From positions 124,001 through 188,000 of the forward strand of contig NZ_LYPF02000015.1 in the NCBI RefSeq assembly GCF_001661595.2: DNA of 64,000 bases. Reading direction: 5' to 3'. This DNA comes from Crocinitomix algicola (lineage in GTDB: Bacteria; Bacteroidota; Bacteroidia; Flavobacteriales_D; Crocinitomicaceae). The position numbers and the translations under genes are program-made. The notes beneath the pieces were generated by a model, which searched no databases, was not told the DNA's origin, and saw nothing but the letters and a program-made list of their open reading frames with translations. Each line of letters opens with the position of its first letter. The stretch's first letter is position 1. This document shows, in pieces, positions 1-9,097 of the stretch.

Positions 1-32
1 TGTTTACTAAGTAAAGTGGAACGCCCTAAAAA

Positions 33-779
33 TTATTCCTCAACAGTATGCCTCCCATTGGATAAAAAACCAATTTTAGGTAGTGTTTTGTTTTGATTAA
101 ATAGGTCATACCCTTTTTTTAGGTCTTGCCACAAGCCGAGATTGGCTGAATTATTGGAAAAACTTGTACGAAGATATGCATAGTTTTCAGCTGTTAATTC
201 GGTAGGAAAAATTGTGATTGGTATTGTTGTTTGACCATTATTTCGTGCCTCAACACACATGACATAGAGCTCCTTAATTTCTGGGTCTGTTATAGGTAAG
301 CATCCAATTGTAACGCATGAACCATGAATGTAAATATCTCCTCCCAATTTGTGTTGATCTCCTAATATTCGATCAGATTTGTTGGGATAATTTATTCCCA
401 ATGACAAATAAAATGTACTTGACGGATTAAAAATATTTATGTGATAAAAACCTTCCGGAACTTGCAAATCTCCTTCTTTTCGCTTTGGTCCTATGACTCC
501 AGAAGATGCGCAGATAGCGTACTTTTTAATTAATTGAAATTGATCATCGGACTTATTTTTACCCCACAACTCCAATATTTTATCATGCTTAAAAGCTCTC
601 AAATAAAGGTTTAGATGCTCTATTTTAATGTTATGGTTGTTTAACATTTCTACAACCTCACTTTCTTTATCGGTATAGGCTTGCCGCACGCGTGGATATT
701 TTAATTGCTCTGATTTAAAAGAGACACCAACACTGAGGGAAAAGATAAAAATTAATATTAAGCCACTTAAAACCTTCAT
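33..779 (-). CDS. Secreted L,D-transpeptidase (YkuD-type) family protein
   Basis: The 248-residue protein has a hydrophobic N-terminal signal segment (about residues 1-20) and a YkuD-type catalytic motif HGSCVTIGC at residues 152-160, where the first His and the last Cys are the expected catalytic pair. Members of this family cleave or crosslink peptidoglycan stem peptides in the periplasm. The layout resembles the YafK-like murein L,D-transpeptidase subgroup, with an N-terminal region of about 80 residues before the fold. It stands alone on the minus strand, downstream of the PhoH gene with a 132-bp gap. The exact reaction (crosslinking, Braun-lipoprotein-like attachment or hydrolysis) cannot be told from sequence. 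Confidence 0.85.
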   Translation of the reverse strand: MKVLSGLILIFIFSLSVGVSFKSEQLKYPRVRQAYTDKESEVVEMLNNHNIKIEHLNLYLRAFKHDKILELWGKNKSDDQFQLIKKYAICASSGVIGPKRKEGDLQVPEGFYHINIFNPSSTFYLSLGINYPNKSDRILGDQHKLGGDIYIHGSCVTIGCLPITDPEIKELYVMCVEARNNGQTTIPITIFPTELTAENYAYLRTSFSNNSANLGLWQDLKKGYDLFNQNKTLPKIGFLSNGRHTVEE

Positions 780-860
780 GAAAATTTGTATGATTTAAAA
801 ATAGAAGAATTTAGGACAAGTGGCAAACCATCATCATGATGTTAACTTTTTTTAATAATA

Positions 861-882
861 GGAGGTAGTTAAACTATCCTCC
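861..882 (-). terminator. Hairpin after the PhoH gene
   Basis: An inverted repeat (GGAGG-TAGTT and AACTA-CCTCC with one bulge) lies about 30 bp past the PhoH stop codon. The tract after it on the minus strand is A/T-rich but not a clean T run, so this is a probable rather than textbook terminator. Confidence 0.4.
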
Positions 883-911
883 CTTTATCATCAACAAAAA
901 AAAACGAAAAC

Positions 912-2243
912 TTATAAAAGTTCGTTGGCCAGATTGGCAAGTTCAGATCGTTCTCCTTTTTCTAATTTAATGTGTGCAAACAGGTCATGCCCTTTAAGTC
1001 GATCAATTAAATACGTTAACCCATTACTTTCCTCATCCATGTATGGGGTATCAATTTGTTTGATGTCACCTGTAAAAACAATTTTAGTTCCTTCACCGGC
1101 CCGTGTAATAATGGTTTTTACCTCATGTGGACTTAAATTTTGAGCTTCATCAATTATGAACATTGCATTTGATAAACTCCTACCACGGATAAAGGCCAGT
1201 GCTGTGATGGATAAAACACCTGATTGTTCCATTTCCTCAAGAATTTTATGTTTTTTCTCTCCAGGTCTGAACTGTGCTTTGATAAATTTGAGGTTATCCC
1301 AAAGTGGTTGCATGTAAGGGGATATTTTATCTTCGGCGCTCCCAGGTAAAAACCCAATATCTCGGTTGCTTAAAGGTATTATTGGACGAGCAAGAATTAT
1401 TTGATTATACAATTGTCTTTGCTCAAGTGCAGATGCTAATGCAAGCAACGTTTTCCCTGTACCTGCCACTCCCTGTAAGCAAACTAATTTTATTTCAGGA
1501 TTTAAAAGCGCATTAACAGCAAAAGCTTGTTCAGCGTTCCGCGGCTTTACGCTATACACATATTCTTTTTCTACTCTTTCTATACAATTCAACTTCTTAT
1601 TATAGCGGCTTAGAACAGATTCACTACTCCCATTTTTTAGTATATAATAACCGTTTGCCGTTTGGTGAGGCCCCAGAATCTCCTCAGCTTCAATACTTCC
1701 TTTTTTATAAAGTTCGCTAATTTGTTTAGAGTCGATATTTTCGATGATGGGAAAACCTTCGGAAAACTTTGCGACATCTTTGACTTTACCTGTTTCATAA
1801 TCTTCAGACAATAATCCAATGGCTTTTGCTTTTAAACGCAAGTTGATGTCTTTAGTAACAAGAACCACTGCACGCTCTTTATTCGCATCGGCCAATGTGA
1901 TGGCGGCATTAATAATTTTATGGTCATTTTTACCAGGACCGTAAATTGCCTCAGCGTCCCTGCCATTTGTAAGGTTTGCCATAACAACCTTTAGTTTTCC
2001 TTTACCTCTGCCTAGCGACACCCAATCGTTGAGTCCTTTCTCGGTTAGTTTATCCAGCGAACGAATCACTTCGCGAGCTTGAAAATTTTTGGTATCATTC
2101 CCTACTTTAAAATTATCAAGTTCTTCTAAAACTGTAATAGGAATTGCGACATCGTTATTTTTGAAGTTTTTTATGGAAGCATGATCAAATAATAAAACTG
2201 AAGTATCAAGAACAAAGATTTTTTTGAGATTCTTTTTAGCCAT
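912..2243 (-). CDS. PhoH family protein with N-terminal PIN domain
   Basis: The 443-residue protein joins a PIN-type nuclease domain (about residues 8-150, with acidic D13 in the LDTSVLL strand) to a PhoH ATPase domain (about 225-443). The Walker A motif GVAGTGKT is at residues 258-265 and Walker B FIIDEAQN at 362-369. PIN-PhoH proteins are thought to be RNA helicase-nucleases acting on structured RNA, and this two-domain length is normal for Bacteroidetes homologues. It is cytoplasmic with no signal peptide. It is a single gene with a terminator-like hairpin downstream and a 276-bp upstream gap. The family assignment is secure; the substrate is not known. Confidence 0.9.
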   Translation of the reverse strand: MAKKNLKKIFVLDTSVLLFDHASIKNFKNNDVAIPITVLEELDNFKVGNDTKNFQAREVIRSLDKLTEKGLNDWVSLGRGKGKLKVVMANLTNGRDAEAIYGPGKNDHKIINAAITLADANKERAVVLVTKDINLRLKAKAIGLLSEDYETGKVKDVAKFSEGFPIIENIDSKQISELYKKGSIEAEEILGPHQTANGYYILKNGSSESVLSRYNKKLNCIERVEKEYVYSVKPRNAEQAFAVNALLNPEIKLVCLQGVAGTGKTLLALASALEQRQLYNQIILARPIIPLSNRDIGFLPGSAEDKISPYMQPLWDNLKFIKAQFRPGEKKHKILEEMEQSGVLSITALAFIRGRSLSNAMFIIDEAQNLSPHEVKTIITRAGEGTKIVFTGDIKQIDTPYMDEESNGLTYLIDRLKGHDLFAHIKLEKGERSELANLANELL

Positions 2244-2463
2244 AATTAGACGTTTGATTTACCCATCAATATAGCGGATAATCCTTGAGAAAATTCAATC
2301 TTTCGTTTCAAGTTATTAACCATTCATTTTTAACCTATTAGGATTTAAACTCATTTTTAAGCACTTAGAAAAGGCCAGTTTACACTAAGTTAAAGTTTTG
2401 TTAACGAGATAATTGAGTTATCATTCATTCGAGAAAGATTCATCCTACATATTGGTCATAAAA

Positions 2464-2491
2464 AAAGGACTACCCAATTGGGCAGTCCTTT
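2464..2491 (-). terminator. Intrinsic terminator of the first glycine-rich gene
   Basis: The stem AAAGGACT..CCC/GGG..AGTCCTTT with an AATT loop is followed on the minus strand by a run of six T. It lies about 30 bp after the stop codon at 2520. The rest of the 2244-2463 gap holds only the upstream region of the PhoH gene. Confidence 0.8.
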
Positions 2492-2519
2492 CTGTTTTAA
2501 GAATTTTAGTTTGTGCTAT

Positions 2520-3980
2520 TTACTTCTTAACGAATTTTAGCACATTGGTTTCATTGTTTTGTTGGATGGTAATGAAATAAAGACCTGCATCAAATTCAGA
2601 AACATCAATATTATCAGCAGTTGAAATTTGACCAGTACTCAAAATGCTGCCTTTTAAATTACTAATACTGTAAGTAGCATTTTCCACACCTTCAATTGCG
2701 ATATTGTTTGTTGTTGGATTTGGATAAACATTGAGCGCTTGCTGTGACAAACTTTGGTCTGATAAAAATCCATTTAAAACAAAAATTTCAGAACCTTGAC
2801 ACCCTTTGTAATCACGAATTACCACCTTGTAAATACCTTCATCAAGACCCGTTAAGTCTTCAGGATCATCAAAGTCGCCAGTACCATCATTATCCCAATC
2901 AAACTCATAAACAGGTTCTCCTCCGGACACCGTGATATCAATTTCACCATCCCCACCAAACTCAGCATCAATTTTTGTAGAACTCACTACTTTTGGTACG
3001 TCTAGTACTAAAATTTCAACATTTGCTGGGCAGTCAGTTGGAGATGTACTAGATGAATTAAACTCTAATAATCCAACGGATTCAGGAACAAATTCTACCC
3101 CATTTTCAAGACCACCGCTCCAAGAAACATCACCGCCAGTATGAGAAGTTCCGGTGATAGTTACCCCTTCACCTAAACAGATTTCGTATGAACTAACGGT
3201 TGTTGTAATCGCATCGCACAGCAAAGTGAGAATCACCCGACCGTGTCCAGCATTAGCACCACTCATAGAAGATGCGTCCTCCAAAATTCCATAGTAAGAT
3301 GAGCCGCCACCAGCTCCAGCGGCAAATGCAGCTCCACCACCGTAGAATCCACCACCGCCTCCGGCAACGTGATAACCACCTGTTCCTCCAACACCAAATG
3401 CTCCATCTGATCCATCACCAGCTCCTGTTCCTCCTTCTGTTTGCGTTCCTCCAGTTCCGGGTGTATACCCTTCATACGCTAATCCAACTTCTCCATATAA
3501 TCCTCCACCAGCACCACCAGCACCATTATCAGGACAACCTGTATTTCCTCCTCCGCCGCCACCAGCAACGAGCAATCGACTTCCTAAATCCATACCTGTT
3601 AATCGAATATCAGACGCGCCGCCTCCAGCACCACCATAGCGACCAGAAGCACCACCACCATTAAAACCTCCGGGTGTACCGCCACCTAGGTTTACTTCAG
3701 GCTTTCCGCCAACAAAAATATTTAATGTAGATCCTGGCGCTAAATCAATTCGGCCAGTAGCATAACCGCCCAATCCCCCATCATCATTAACACCATCATC
3801 GCAGTCTTCACTTCCCCCGCCTTGTGCTCCCCAAGCTTCCATGATCACACCGTGAACGCCATCTGGAATGACATAAGTTTGCACTGCTCCAGTGTATTCA
3901 AATACTACCTCCTGTGCATCAGCATAATTTGTAAATAGAAAGGCCCCGATAAGACCTAAAGTACGTAAGTTATTTTTCAT
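2520..3980 (-). CDS. Secreted glycine-rich (ALK/LTK-GRD-like) protein with T9SS sorting domain, paralogue 1
   Basis: The 486-residue protein has a signal peptide ending near residue 22 (before QEVVFEYTG). A glycine-rich domain follows (about 25-255), opening with a TYVIPDGVHGVIMEAWGAQGG-type strand and containing runs such as GGGGGGN and a G-G-A-S-D-I-R motif, the pattern seen in the ALK/LTK glycine-rich domain family. Next come an Ig-like segment (about 256-330), a SprB-like repeat with DWDNDGTGDFDD (about 335-400) and a C-terminal T9SS type A tail with VYPNPT (about 415-486). It is likely exported by the type IX system and anchored on or released from the cell surface. It is the most diverged of the first five paralogues at its C-terminus. 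Function is unknown. Confidence 0.85.
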   Translation of the reverse strand: MKNNLRTLGLIGAFLFTNYADAQEVVFEYTGAVQTYVIPDGVHGVIMEAWGAQGGGSEDCDDGVNDDGGLGGYATGRIDLAPGSTLNIFVGGKPEVNLGGGTPGGFNGGGASGRYGGAGGGASDIRLTGMDLGSRLLVAGGGGGGNTGCPDNGAGGAGGGLYGEVGLAYEGYTPGTGGTQTEGGTGAGDGSDGAFGVGGTGGYHVAGGGGGFYGGGAAFAAGAGGGSSYYGILEDASSMSGANAGHGRVILTLLCDAITTTVSSYEICLGEGVTITGTSHTGGDVSWSGGLENGVEFVPESVGLLEFNSSSTSPTDCPANVEILVLDVPKVVSSTKIDAEFGGDGEIDITVSGGEPVYEFDWDNDGTGDFDDPEDLTGLDEGIYKVVIRDYKGCQGSEIFVLNGFLSDQSLSQQALNVYPNPTTNNIAIEGVENATYSISNLKGSILSTGQISTADNIDVSEFDAGLYFITIQQNNETNVLKFVKK

Positions 3981-4078
3981 TATATGATTTTTTTTTCAGA
4001 ACAAAACTCTGCATTTATCTTGCACGTAAATTGATTTATTTAGGAATCTACCATTTTTTTTAAGGAATGGACAAACGA

Positions 4079-4107
4079 AAAAAGGTCACCTTTGAGGCGA
4101 CCTTTTT
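4079..4107 (-). terminator. Intrinsic terminator of paralogue 2
   Basis: AAAAGGTC.CC and GG.GACCTTTT arms flank a TTTGA loop, followed by T-rich sequence on the minus strand, about 24 bp past the stop codon at 4131. Confidence 0.75.
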
Positions 4108-4130
4108 GACTATTAAAAATACTGTTATAC

Positions 4131-5660
4131 TTAGAATTTCAACACTTTACCTTGGTATACCTCTCCGTCTTTATGAATCAAAAGCAGATAAGTTCCTTTT
4201 GATAACTCACTCAAATCCAGCGAAGTTTGGTTAACGGCATTACCCGATAAAAGCGATTTACCTCTTAAATCATTCAAGCTATATTCAAAATTACCGTCAA
4301 CTTCAATGCGCGTAGAACTTTGCGTAGGATTTGGATATACTTGAATATTCGCGAGATTGAAATCTTTAATGCCTACTTGGGAGTTCACAGTGAAATCAGC
4401 GTTAATTTCGCAGCCATTTTCATCCTGAACGATAACAGTGTAGGTTCCTCCAACAAGTCCTGTCAAATCTTCTGCATCATCAAAGTCTCCTGTTCCATCA
4501 TTATCCCAATCATATACATATCCAGGTGCACCACCACTAACAGTAATATCAATTTCACCATCACCTCCAGCAATCTCATCGGTTGTTGTATAACTATCTA
4601 CAGTAGGACTTTCAATCACCGTAATTTCAACTGTTGCGTCACAATCAGCTTCAGAAGAACTTGTTGCTGTGTAAACGATCGTTCCTAATGCATCTGGAGT
4701 AAAAGACACACCATTCTCAATACCATCACTCCACGTAATTGTTCCTTCATTAGAAGAAGTAGCACTAAGCGTTAGGGGGTCTCCAAGACATACTTCGTAA
4801 TCAGAAACGGAAACTGTTAAATAATCACATAACACCGTGATAATAACCTCACCATTACCAGTTCTAACCCCTGTAGCATTTGATTGCTCTGTTCCAGCAT
4901 TGTAAGAACCACCACCACCACCACCAGCTCGACATGTACTACCATTACCACCTGCGCCTCCGGAGAATCCTCCTCCTCCTCCACTTCCGCATACTGCTCC
5001 ACCGCCTCCGCCAAATCCTCCTTGACCGCCTGGTCCAAAACCTGAAGCTCCTTCTCCACCGAAAAAGGTTGGTAATGTCGTACCTCCAGTACACCCATCA
5101 CCCCAAGTTGAATTTTGACCTGGGCTTAACCAGCCTCCTCCTCCAGAACCTGTTCCCGATGGCGCATCACCAGCTCCACCTTCTCCACCAACACCTCCAA
5201 GGGCTAATCCTTCTGCACCTGACGTTCCATCATTACCTGCTTGCCCATCAACTCCCGCTCGACATTCAATTCCTCCCCAATTTTCATTTCCACCTCCGCC
5301 TCCACCGGCAGCAACTAATGGAAAATCAGCATCAGTTGGGTCCCAAACAAAAGAGCCTCCGCCTCCGCCTCCAGACGCATCTGGCCCACCACAATTATTT
5401 ACAAGTCCCTGTTGGCCAACAACAACATTAAAAACTGTTCCTGGCGTTACATCAAATTCACCATAAATTCCTGCACCAAGTCCTCCATTATCATTACCGC
5501 CTTGCGCACCATAAGCTTGAATTGAAATTCGACTTACACCCGCTGGGACAGTATATGTATCAATTGTTCCTGTGTAGGAAAATGTTGTCACTTGCGCTGT
5601 TGCACTTAGATTAAAACCCAATGCAAATGAAGCTAAAATTGTTTTGTAAAGTATTTTCAT
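4131..5660 (-). CDS. Secreted glycine-rich protein with T9SS sorting domain, paralogue 2
   Basis: The start at 5660 (MKILYKTILASFALG) is chosen because it places the signal peptide at the N-terminus; an in-frame ATG 18 codons earlier would add a non-signal extension. The resulting 509-residue protein has a signal peptide (cleavage near ATAQ-VTTF), a glycine-rich domain to about residue 290 with many G4-G6 runs, an Ig-like module with a SVSDYEVCLGDPLTL strand, a SprB-like module (DWDNDGTGDFDDAEDLTG) and a T9SS tail with VYPNPTQSS. The glycine-rich domain is of the ALK/LTK type: an opening VPAGVSRISIQAYGAQGG strand, then VVVGQQG. It lies between its own terminator and that of paralogue 3. Confidence 0.85.
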   Translation of the reverse strand: MKILYKTILASFALGFNLSATAQVTTFSYTGTIDTYTVPAGVSRISIQAYGAQGGNDNGGLGAGIYGEFDVTPGTVFNVVVGQQGLVNNCGGPDASGGGGGGSFVWDPTDADFPLVAAGGGGGGNENWGGIECRAGVDGQAGNDGTSGAEGLALGGVGGEGGAGDAPSGTGSGGGGWLSPGQNSTWGDGCTGGTTLPTFFGGEGASGFGPGGQGGFGGGGGAVCGSGGGGGFSGGAGGNGSTCRAGGGGGGSYNAGTEQSNATGVRTGNGEVIITVLCDYLTVSVSDYEVCLGDPLTLSATSSNEGTITWSDGIENGVSFTPDALGTIVYTATSSSEADCDATVEITVIESPTVDSYTTTDEIAGGDGEIDITVSGGAPGYVYDWDNDGTGDFDDAEDLTGLVGGTYTVIVQDENGCEINADFTVNSQVGIKDFNLANIQVYPNPTQSSTRIEVDGNFEYSLNDLRGKSLLSGNAVNQTSLDLSELSKGTYLLLIHKDGEVYQGKVLKF

Positions 5661-5756
5661 AAATTTTGTGTATTGATTTAATCCTTTAATATACAAATTA
5701 ACAACCTTATCCAAGTAATTATTTAAGGATTAGTATATTCAAATTTATAAACAGAA

Positions 5757-5783
5757 AAAATGCCGCGAATTTTGCGGCATTTT
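5757..5783 (-). terminator. Intrinsic terminator of paralogue 3
   Basis: The stem AAATGCCGC/GCGGCATTT has a 7-nt loop and is followed on the minus strand by TTTTTTCTG. Nearly the same hairpin recurs at 7431-7457 and, with changed stem bases, at 9041-9067. Confidence 0.85.
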
Positions 5784-5812
5784 AACGTATGAAGAAAATA
5801 ATTTAATCGTAA

Positions 5813-7333
5813 TTATTCTTTTATAATTTTTGATTGATAGAGCTGGTTGTTGCTTTTAAGTTCTAAGAGGTATGTTCCTGACGAAAAGTCTTCCAAATCG
5901 ACATCAATATTGTTAAATCCGTTACCAGTGAGTAGTATTTTACCTTCTACTGTCAAAACTTGATAATCAAATTGACCGTTAAATTGAATTTGTACTACAC
6001 TTGTTGTTGGATTTGGAAATACAAGTACTTGAGCAGTTGGAATGTCATTTATACTCAATTGAGAATTCACCTCAATTTCTGAGCTGACTTCACAACCATT
6101 TTCATCTTGAACAACAACGGTATAAAGACCTCCATCAAGTCCTGTTAAATCCTCTGAATCATCAAAATCACCTGTCCCATCATTATCCCAATCATAAAGA
6201 TAACCCGGTGCACCACCACTAACAGTAATGTCAATTTCACCATCTCCTCCAATAATTTCGTCTGTGGACACATAACTATCTACAGTAGGACTTTCAATCA
6301 CCGTAATTTCAACTGTTGCGTCACAGTCAGCTTCAGAAGAACTCGTAGCTGTGTAAACGATTGTTCCTACAGCATCTGGAGTAAAGGACACACCATTCTC
6401 AATACCATCACTCCACGTAATTGTGCCGCCTGTCTCCGAAGAAGCTTCAAAAACAATTTCTTCTCCAAAACAAATCTCGCTTACGTAATCTTCAAGAGTT
6501 AAACTGTAACAAAAAATTTCAATAACAACTACTCCATTACCTGAATTATCGGAACCTATATTTACTTGATCTGTTCCTGCATTGAAGGAACCTCCACCAC
6601 CACCGTGATCAGGGTCATTTCCGCCTGCTCCACCGGAATAACCTCCGCCTCCTCCGCCTCCTCCATAGAGGTTTCCAGCACCACCACCGCCGCCAAATCC
6701 ACCAATTCCGCCGCAACCTCCGCCGCCGCCGTCGCAGTATGGGTCTCCTCCCGTCCAGTCAGGATGATTAATCCCCCCATGAATTCCACCGCCACCAATG
6801 GTTTCCCATCCGGTTCCTCCACCTGCGCATACCGTCCCTGACCAAATTCCCGGTTCACCGCCATTACCTGATGTTCCACCAAATGAGGAACCATCAGAAT
6901 TTTGGCCACCAGACTCGCCGACCTGACCACCACATTCAGCGTGTAATGGTACAGCAAATTCATAAGGACATCTTCCTCCTCCGCCTCCAGCAGCAATTAA
7001 TAACTCCATGTCCGCATTGTAGACAAAAGACCCGCCGCCGCCGCCAGCACTATTCTGATCATTTCCTCCTACTTGTAAGTGACCTTCTTCACCAACAATG
7101 ACATGTAATGTTTCTCCGGGAGTCACAGAGAAGGTTCCCTCCATCGTCGCACCAAGACCACCATCAGCACCACCTTGTGCACCAGAAGCTGTAATTGTAA
7201 TCGACGATATTCCAGCAGGAACAACAAATGTCTCAGGTTCACCAGTAAATTCAAATGTAGTTTCTTGCGCAATTGTATTTACGCTAAACCCTATTGATAG
7301 GAATATTAAAAATGCTTTGTAATATTTTTTCAT
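5813..7333 (-). CDS. Secreted glycine-rich protein with T9SS sorting domain, paralogue 3
   Basis: The start at 7333 (MKKYYKAFLIFLSIGFSV) gives a proper signal peptide; an upstream in-frame ATG at 7378 is ignored. The protein is 506 residues: signal peptide to about 22, ALK/LTK-like glycine-rich domain to about 280 (opens VPAGISSITITASGAQGG and carries several G5-G6 runs), Ig-like module, SprB-like module and T9SS tail (VFPNPTTS). From about 5813 to 6470 its DNA is nearly identical to the 3' part of paralogue 4, including the stop codon and the downstream terminator, so the two share a recently copied C-terminal half while their glycine-rich halves differ. It is likely a surface or released protein. 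Function is unknown. Confidence 0.85.
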   Translation of the reverse strand: MKKYYKAFLIFLSIGFSVNTIAQETTFEFTGEPETFVVPAGISSITITASGAQGGADGGLGATMEGTFSVTPGETLHVIVGEEGHLQVGGNDQNSAGGGGGSFVYNADMELLIAAGGGGGRCPYEFAVPLHAECGGQVGESGGQNSDGSSFGGTSGNGGEPGIWSGTVCAGGGTGWETIGGGGIHGGINHPDWTGGDPYCDGGGGGCGGIGGFGGGGGAGNLYGGGGGGGGYSGGAGGNDPDHGGGGGSFNAGTDQVNIGSDNSGNGVVVIEIFCYSLTLEDYVSEICFGEEIVFEASSETGGTITWSDGIENGVSFTPDAVGTIVYTATSSSEADCDATVEITVIESPTVDSYVSTDEIIGGDGEIDITVSGGAPGYLYDWDNDGTGDFDDSEDLTGLDGGLYTVVVQDENGCEVSSEIEVNSQLSINDIPTAQVLVFPNPTTSVVQIQFNGQFDYQVLTVEGKILLTGNGFNNIDVDLEDFSSGTYLLELKSNNQLYQSKIIKE

Positions 7334-7430
7334 AAATTTTGTGTATTGATTTAATCCTTTTAATATACAAATTAACAACCTTATCCAAGCAATTATTTAA
7401 GGATTAGTACATTCAAGTTTATAAACAGAA

Positions 7431-7457
7431 AAAATGCCGCGAATCTTGCGGCATTTT
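7431..7457 (-). terminator. Intrinsic terminator of paralogue 4
   Basis: The same AAATGCCGC/GCGGCATTT hairpin as at 5757-5783 with one loop base changed, followed by T-rich sequence on the minus strand. Confidence 0.85.
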
Positions 7458-7486
7458 AACGTATGAAGAAAATAATTTAATCGTAA

Positions 7487-8944
7487 TTATTCTTTTATAA
7501 TTTTTGATTGATAGAGCTGGTTGTTGCTTTTAAGTTCTAAGAGGTATGTTCCTGAAGAAAAGTCTTCCAAATCGATATCAATATTATTAAATCCATTACC
7601 CATAAGCAGTACTTTACCATCCACTGTCAAAACTTGATAATCAAACTGACCGTTAAATTGAATTTGTACTACACTTGTTGTTGGATTTGGAAATACAAGT
7701 ACTTGAGCAGTTGGAATGTCATTTATACTCAATTGAGAATTCACCTCAATTTCTGAGCTGACTTCACAACCATTTTCATCTTGAACAACTACGGTATAAA
7801 GACCTCCATCAAGTCCTGTTAAATCCTCTGAATCATCAAAATCACCTGTCCCATCATTATCCCAATCATAAAGATAACCTGGTGCACCACCACTAACAGT
7901 AATGTCGATTTCACCATCTCCTCCAATAATTTCGTCTGTGGACACATAACTATCTACTGTAGGACTTTCAATCACCGTAATTTCAACTGTTGCGTCACAG
8001 TCAGCTTCAGAAGAACTCGTAGCTGTGTAAACGATCGTTCCTACAGCATCCGGAGTAAAGGACACACCATTCTCAATACCATCACTCCACGTAATTGTAC
8101 CACCTGTCTCCGAAGAAGCTTCAAAAACAATTGCTTCTCCAAAACAAATCTCGCTTGGAAACTCTTCCAAAGTCAGTCCGAGGCAAAGAACAGTAATAAT
8201 AACCTGACCATTTCCTTCTCGCAACCCTGCCGTTGTTGAAGCATCCTCTAAACCATCTATATACGAAGATCCTCCTCCCGCTGCAGCTTGACCAGCACCA
8301 GAGCCACCTCCGTACCAGCCACCTCCGCCACCGGCATTATGGTAATCACCAGGACCTCCTCCCACACCAAATTCACCAGCAGCTGCAGCTCCATAACAAC
8401 AACCCGCGGCACCTCCAGCAATTTGAGTTCCACCGCCTCCGCCTTCAAAACCAGACATATCTTGACCAAAGACTCCTTCTAATCCTCCTCCATCTCCACC
8501 ATTACTTGGAGACGAACCGTAGGCAGCGCCACCTCCTCCTCCAGCAACAATTACTCTTTCGGTCAATCCATAAGGACTTATTCTTACGTCAGATGCCCCT
8601 CCTCCTGAGGCTCCATAATCAGTTCCTGCTTGACCGCCGCCATTATAGCCACCTAGCCCTGTAGCCGCACCTTCTCCTCCAACATAAACTTCCAATACTT
8701 GACCTGGCGTTACATCCAATTTACCGATTGAGTAGCCACCTTTTCCAGGTAATGGCGTTATGCCTGCATAGGTTCCTGTTCCTCCAGCTGCACCCCAGGC
8801 CTCAATTTGAATAGTCTCAACCCCTGGAGGAACCGTGTATGATTGAACATCCCCCGTAAATTCAAATGTGGTTTCTTGCGCATTTGCGTTTACACTTAAT
8901 CCGATTGTTAAAACGGTTAAAATTGATTTGTAATATTTTTTCAT
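7487..8944 (-). CDS. Secreted glycine-rich protein with T9SS sorting domain, paralogue 4
   Basis: The 485-residue protein starts MKKYYKSILTVLTIGLSV, a signal peptide almost the same as that of paralogue 3. The glycine-rich domain (about 22-245) opens with VPPGVETIQIEAWGAAGG and contains VEVYVGGEG-like and G-G-A-S-D-V-R-I signatures of the ALK/LTK-type domain. The C-terminal half (Ig-like, SprB-like DWDNDGTGDFDDSEDLTG, T9SS tail) is nearly identical at DNA level to that of paralogue 3, and the last 150 or so residues also match paralogue 5. The mixture of diverged N-terminal and copied C-terminal halves points to duplication or gene conversion. Confidence 0.85.
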   Translation of the reverse strand: MKKYYKSILTVLTIGLSVNANAQETTFEFTGDVQSYTVPPGVETIQIEAWGAAGGTGTYAGITPLPGKGGYSIGKLDVTPGQVLEVYVGGEGAATGLGGYNGGGQAGTDYGASGGGASDVRISPYGLTERVIVAGGGGGAAYGSSPSNGGDGGGLEGVFGQDMSGFEGGGGGTQIAGGAAGCCYGAAAAGEFGVGGGPGDYHNAGGGGGWYGGGSGAGQAAAGGGSSYIDGLEDASTTAGLREGNGQVIITVLCLGLTLEEFPSEICFGEAIVFEASSETGGTITWSDGIENGVSFTPDAVGTIVYTATSSSEADCDATVEITVIESPTVDSYVSTDEIIGGDGEIDITVSGGAPGYLYDWDNDGTGDFDDSEDLTGLDGGLYTVVVQDENGCEVSSEIEVNSQLSINDIPTAQVLVFPNPTTSVVQIQFNGQFDYQVLTVDGKVLLMGNGFNNIDIDLEDFSSGTYLLELKSNNQLYQSKIIKE

Positions 8945-9040
8945 AAATTTTGCGAATTAATTTAAACCATTAAAATACAAAACATTAACCAAAACACATT
9001 GCTTATTTTAGGAAAAACATGTTTCAATTTATAAACAGAA

Positions 9041-9067
9041 AAAATGCCGTGAGACTCACGGCATTTT
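9041..9067 (-). terminator. Intrinsic terminator of paralogue 5
   Basis: AAAATGCCGTGAG and CTCACGGCATTTT arms, followed on the minus strand by TTTCTG. Relative to the neighbouring terminators both stem strands have changed together so that pairing is kept. Confidence 0.85.
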
Positions 9068-9097
9068 GATGTGTATAAGATATTAAAGTACCTGTAA

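Noticed and set aside
3272-3664. Long His/Leu-rich frame on the opposite strand of the glycine-rich genes (also 4880-5431, 8233-8664, 10291-10593)
   Set aside because: It is the complement of GGT/GGA-rich glycine codons, which keeps antisense frames open and gives repetitive His/Leu/Gln composition; there is no ribosome binding site or domain.
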